NCBI GenBank assembly: GCA_015494735.1
Contig: WGAQ01000055.1
Span: forward strand, 1 to 5,298
Reading direction: 5' to 3'
DNA from: Caldifarciminota bacterium
GTDB taxonomy: Bacteria; Hydrothermota; Hydrothermia; LBFQ01; DSFT01
DNA length: 5,298 nucleotides
The notes beneath the pieces were generated by a model that was given only the letters and a program-made list of their open reading frames with translations, made no database searches and had not been told where the DNA came from. A program made the position numbers and the translations under genes. This document shows positions 4,322 through 5,298 of this stretch, one piece after another. Positions within the stretch are counted from its first letter, which is position 1, and each line of letters starts with the position of its first letter.

Positions 4322-4812
4322 GGGTGCTCGTCATTTCGGACACCCATATACCCCTGAGGGCCAGAACGCTGCCCCGTATTATATACGACGAGATAGAGAA
4401 ATCGGACCTGATAATCCATGCGGGGGATTTCACCTCCCCCGATATCTATTATGAACTGAAAGCCCTGAAACCCATAAAAGCCGTATTCGGAAACATGGAT
4501 GACCCCCGACTGCTCGACATCCTCAGGGAGGTGGAGGTCTTCGAGATAGAGGGTTTGAAGGTGGGTCTGTTTCATGGGCTCGGCCCTCCGGTGGGACTGG
4601 AGGAAAGGGTTCTCCAGAAATTATCCAATTACGGAACCTTCGACCTCATAATCTATGGACACAGCCACAGGGCATCGTATAAGGTGAGGGACGGAATCCA
4701 TATACTGAATCCCGGAAGTCCCACAGATACCGTATTCGCCTCCAGACGGACGTATGCGATTCTCGAAATCAGAGATGGAAAACTGGACGTCAGCATAGAA
4801 ACCATAGATTGA
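4318..4812 (+). CDS. MJ0936/YfcE-type calcineurin-like metallophosphoesterase
   Basis: The 164-residue protein has every metal-binding motif of the small MJ0936/YfcE phosphodiesterases: SDTH with D8 and H10, HAGDF with D37, FGNMD with N59, FHG with H86, and YGHSHR with H115 and H117, then LNPGSPTD (130-137). Length matches the single-domain family, which binds two divalent metal ions, usually Mn, and cleaves phosphodiesters such as bis-p-nitrophenyl phosphate in vitro; the cellular substrate is generally unknown. It is cytoplasmic, with no signal peptide. ATG 4318 overlaps the stop of the COX24-like gene (ATGA), and upstream there is only an A/G-rich run rather than a clear Shine-Dalgarno, so translation probably depends on coupling. 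It ends the HU operon, 61 bases before accB. Confidence 0.94.
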   Translation: MRVLVISDTHIPLRARTLPRIIYDEIEKSDLIIHAGDFTSPDIYYELKALKPIKAVFGNMDDPRLLDILREVEVFEIEGLKVGLFHGLGPPVGLEERVLQKLSNYGTFDLIIYGHSHRASYKVRDGIHILNPGSPTDTVFASRRTYAILEIRDGKLDVSIETID

Positions 4813-4845
4813 TTCCCCCTTCATATCATCCACTCCATCCGGTCC

Positions 4846-4854
4846 TTAAAATTT
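4846..4854 (+). promoter_or_regulatory. -10 box (TTAAAATTT) of accB
   Basis: TAAAAT at 4847-4852 places a start site near 4859, giving a leader of about 15 bases that carries the Shine-Dalgarno. No clear -35 is seen. Confidence 0.55.
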
Positions 4855-4861
4855 AGGAGTA

Positions 4862-4868
4862 AAGGAGG
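4862..4868 (+). promoter_or_regulatory. Shine-Dalgarno AAGGAGG of accB
   Basis: AAGGAGG ends 5 bases before ATG 4874 and fixes the accB start. Confidence 0.85.
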
Positions 4869-4873
4869 GCGTT

Positions 4874-5298
4874 ATGAATTTCAAAGAGATACTGAAAATC
4901 GTGGATGTCTTCAATAAGAGCGACCTCACCGAAATGGAGATAGAACTGGAAGACCCAAAGGTGAGGATTCGTCTTGCAAAGAAGGAAAAGGAAGTGGTGA
5001 TTCAGAACCTGCCCCAGCAACCTCCGGTTCAGGCACCCCCGGTCCAGAATGCCGAAACGCAGATTCAGAGAAGTAAAGCGAAAGAGGAGACTGCAAAGCA
5101 GGAAGCCGAAAAGATAGATACTTCGAGCGACTCCCCTCCTCCCGGCATACACGTCATAAAATCCCCCATAGTGGGGACATTCTACAGGGCTCCTGCCCCC
5201 GGTGCAGACCCATTCGTCAGAGAAGGGGACCAGGTGAGAAAGGGACAGGTCCTGTGCATAATAGAAGCAATGAAGGTGATGAACGAGATAGAATCCGA
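4874..5298 (+). CDS. accB: biotin carboxyl carrier protein of acetyl-CoA carboxylase (3' end beyond window)
   Basis: This subunit carries the biotin that shuttles carboxyl groups between biotin carboxylase and carboxyltransferase in the first committed step of fatty-acid synthesis. The visible 141 codons give a conserved N-terminal segment (MNFKEILKIVDVF..., to about 40, with MEIELEDPKVRIRL), a flexible Pro/Gln/Ala/Glu-rich linker (about 45-90), and the biotinyl domain from about 92. HVIKSPIVGTFYRAPAP includes the 'thumb' loop found in bacterial AccB but not in most other biotin domains. The biotinylation site is K134 in EAMKVMNEIES. By comparison with E. coli, about 30-35 residues are missing beyond the right edge. 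accC usually follows accB; it would lie outside. Own promoter and Shine-Dalgarno are present. Confidence 0.97.
   Translation, partial: MNFKEILKIVDVFNKSDLTEMEIELEDPKVRIRLAKKEKEVVIQNLPQQPPVQAPPVQNAETQIQRSKAKEETAKQEAEKIDTSSDSPPPGIHVIKSPIVGTFYRAPAPGADPFVREGDQVRKGQVLCIIEAMKVMNEIES

Noticed and set aside
3950..4575. Overlapping minus-strand open frames opposite HU, the COX24-like gene and the phosphoesterase
   Set aside because: Their Ser/Leu/Phe-rich composition is what the antisense of Lys/Glu-rich coding DNA produces. The plus-strand genes are firmly identified.
104..4854. TTTAAAATT motifs as archaeal TATA boxes
   Set aside because: Archaeal TATA boxes lie about 25 bases before the transcription start; here the boxes are 6-10 bases from start codons. 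The gene content (HU, bacterial AccB, Xer) is bacterial.
4853..5152. Minus-strand open frame opposite accB
   Set aside because: Antisense shadow of a clearly recognisable AccB.

Overview
The window comes from a bacterium, probably an uncultured or poorly studied and possibly thermophilic lineage. Bacterial markers are an HU/IHF-type nucleoid protein, a bacterial AccB with its biotin 'thumb', a Xer recombinase and a tRNA-Ser without an encoded CCA. Arginine is coded mostly by AGG/AGA and isoleucine often by ATA, a bias common in thermophiles. I cannot name the phylum from sequence alone.

Layout, left to right. Positions 1-78 hold the 3' tail of a hydrophobic reading frame cut by the window edge. 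A tRNA-Ser(CGA) gene (122-210) has its own promoter. On the minus strand lie an extended-SDR sugar-nucleotide epimerase (1501 down to 524) and a small MerR-type regulator (506 down to 213). Divergent from the epimerase is a three-helix membrane protein that resembles the DUF4405 family (1567-2181). A 160-base spacer follows, then pcm, protein-L-isoaspartate methyltransferase (2342-2983). A Xer tyrosine recombinase (3864 down to 2986) converges on pcm and diverges from an HU-family gene (3918-4196). HU leads an apparent three-gene operon: HU, a 31-residue Lys/Arg-rich protein of the AURKAIP1/COX24 (mS38-like ribosomal protein) type at 4226-4321, and an MJ0936/YfcE-type metallophosphoesterase (4318-4812) joined to it by an ATGA overlap. 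The start of accB (4874 to the right edge) follows, with its own promoter.

These are mostly housekeeping genes with no evident single pathway: nucleoid structure, chromosome dimer resolution, a ribosome-associated protein, protein repair, fatty-acid synthesis and envelope sugars. I see no CRISPR array, insertion sequence, phage gene or defence system.

The most striking signal is in the control regions. Eight probable transcription starts carry a TAAAAT/TATAAT-like -10 box without a convincing TTGACA -35 box, and the 9-mer TTAAAATTT occurs upstream of four of the eight units. In five protein genes (merR-like, DUF4405-like, pcm, xer, HU) the box ends only 6-10 bases before the start codon and there is no Shine-Dalgarno sequence, which predicts leaderless mRNAs. 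The genes with a strong Shine-Dalgarno (epimerase, COX24-like, accB) have a longer leader or sit inside an operon. Convergent neighbours are packed with 2-base gaps and no visible intrinsic terminators.
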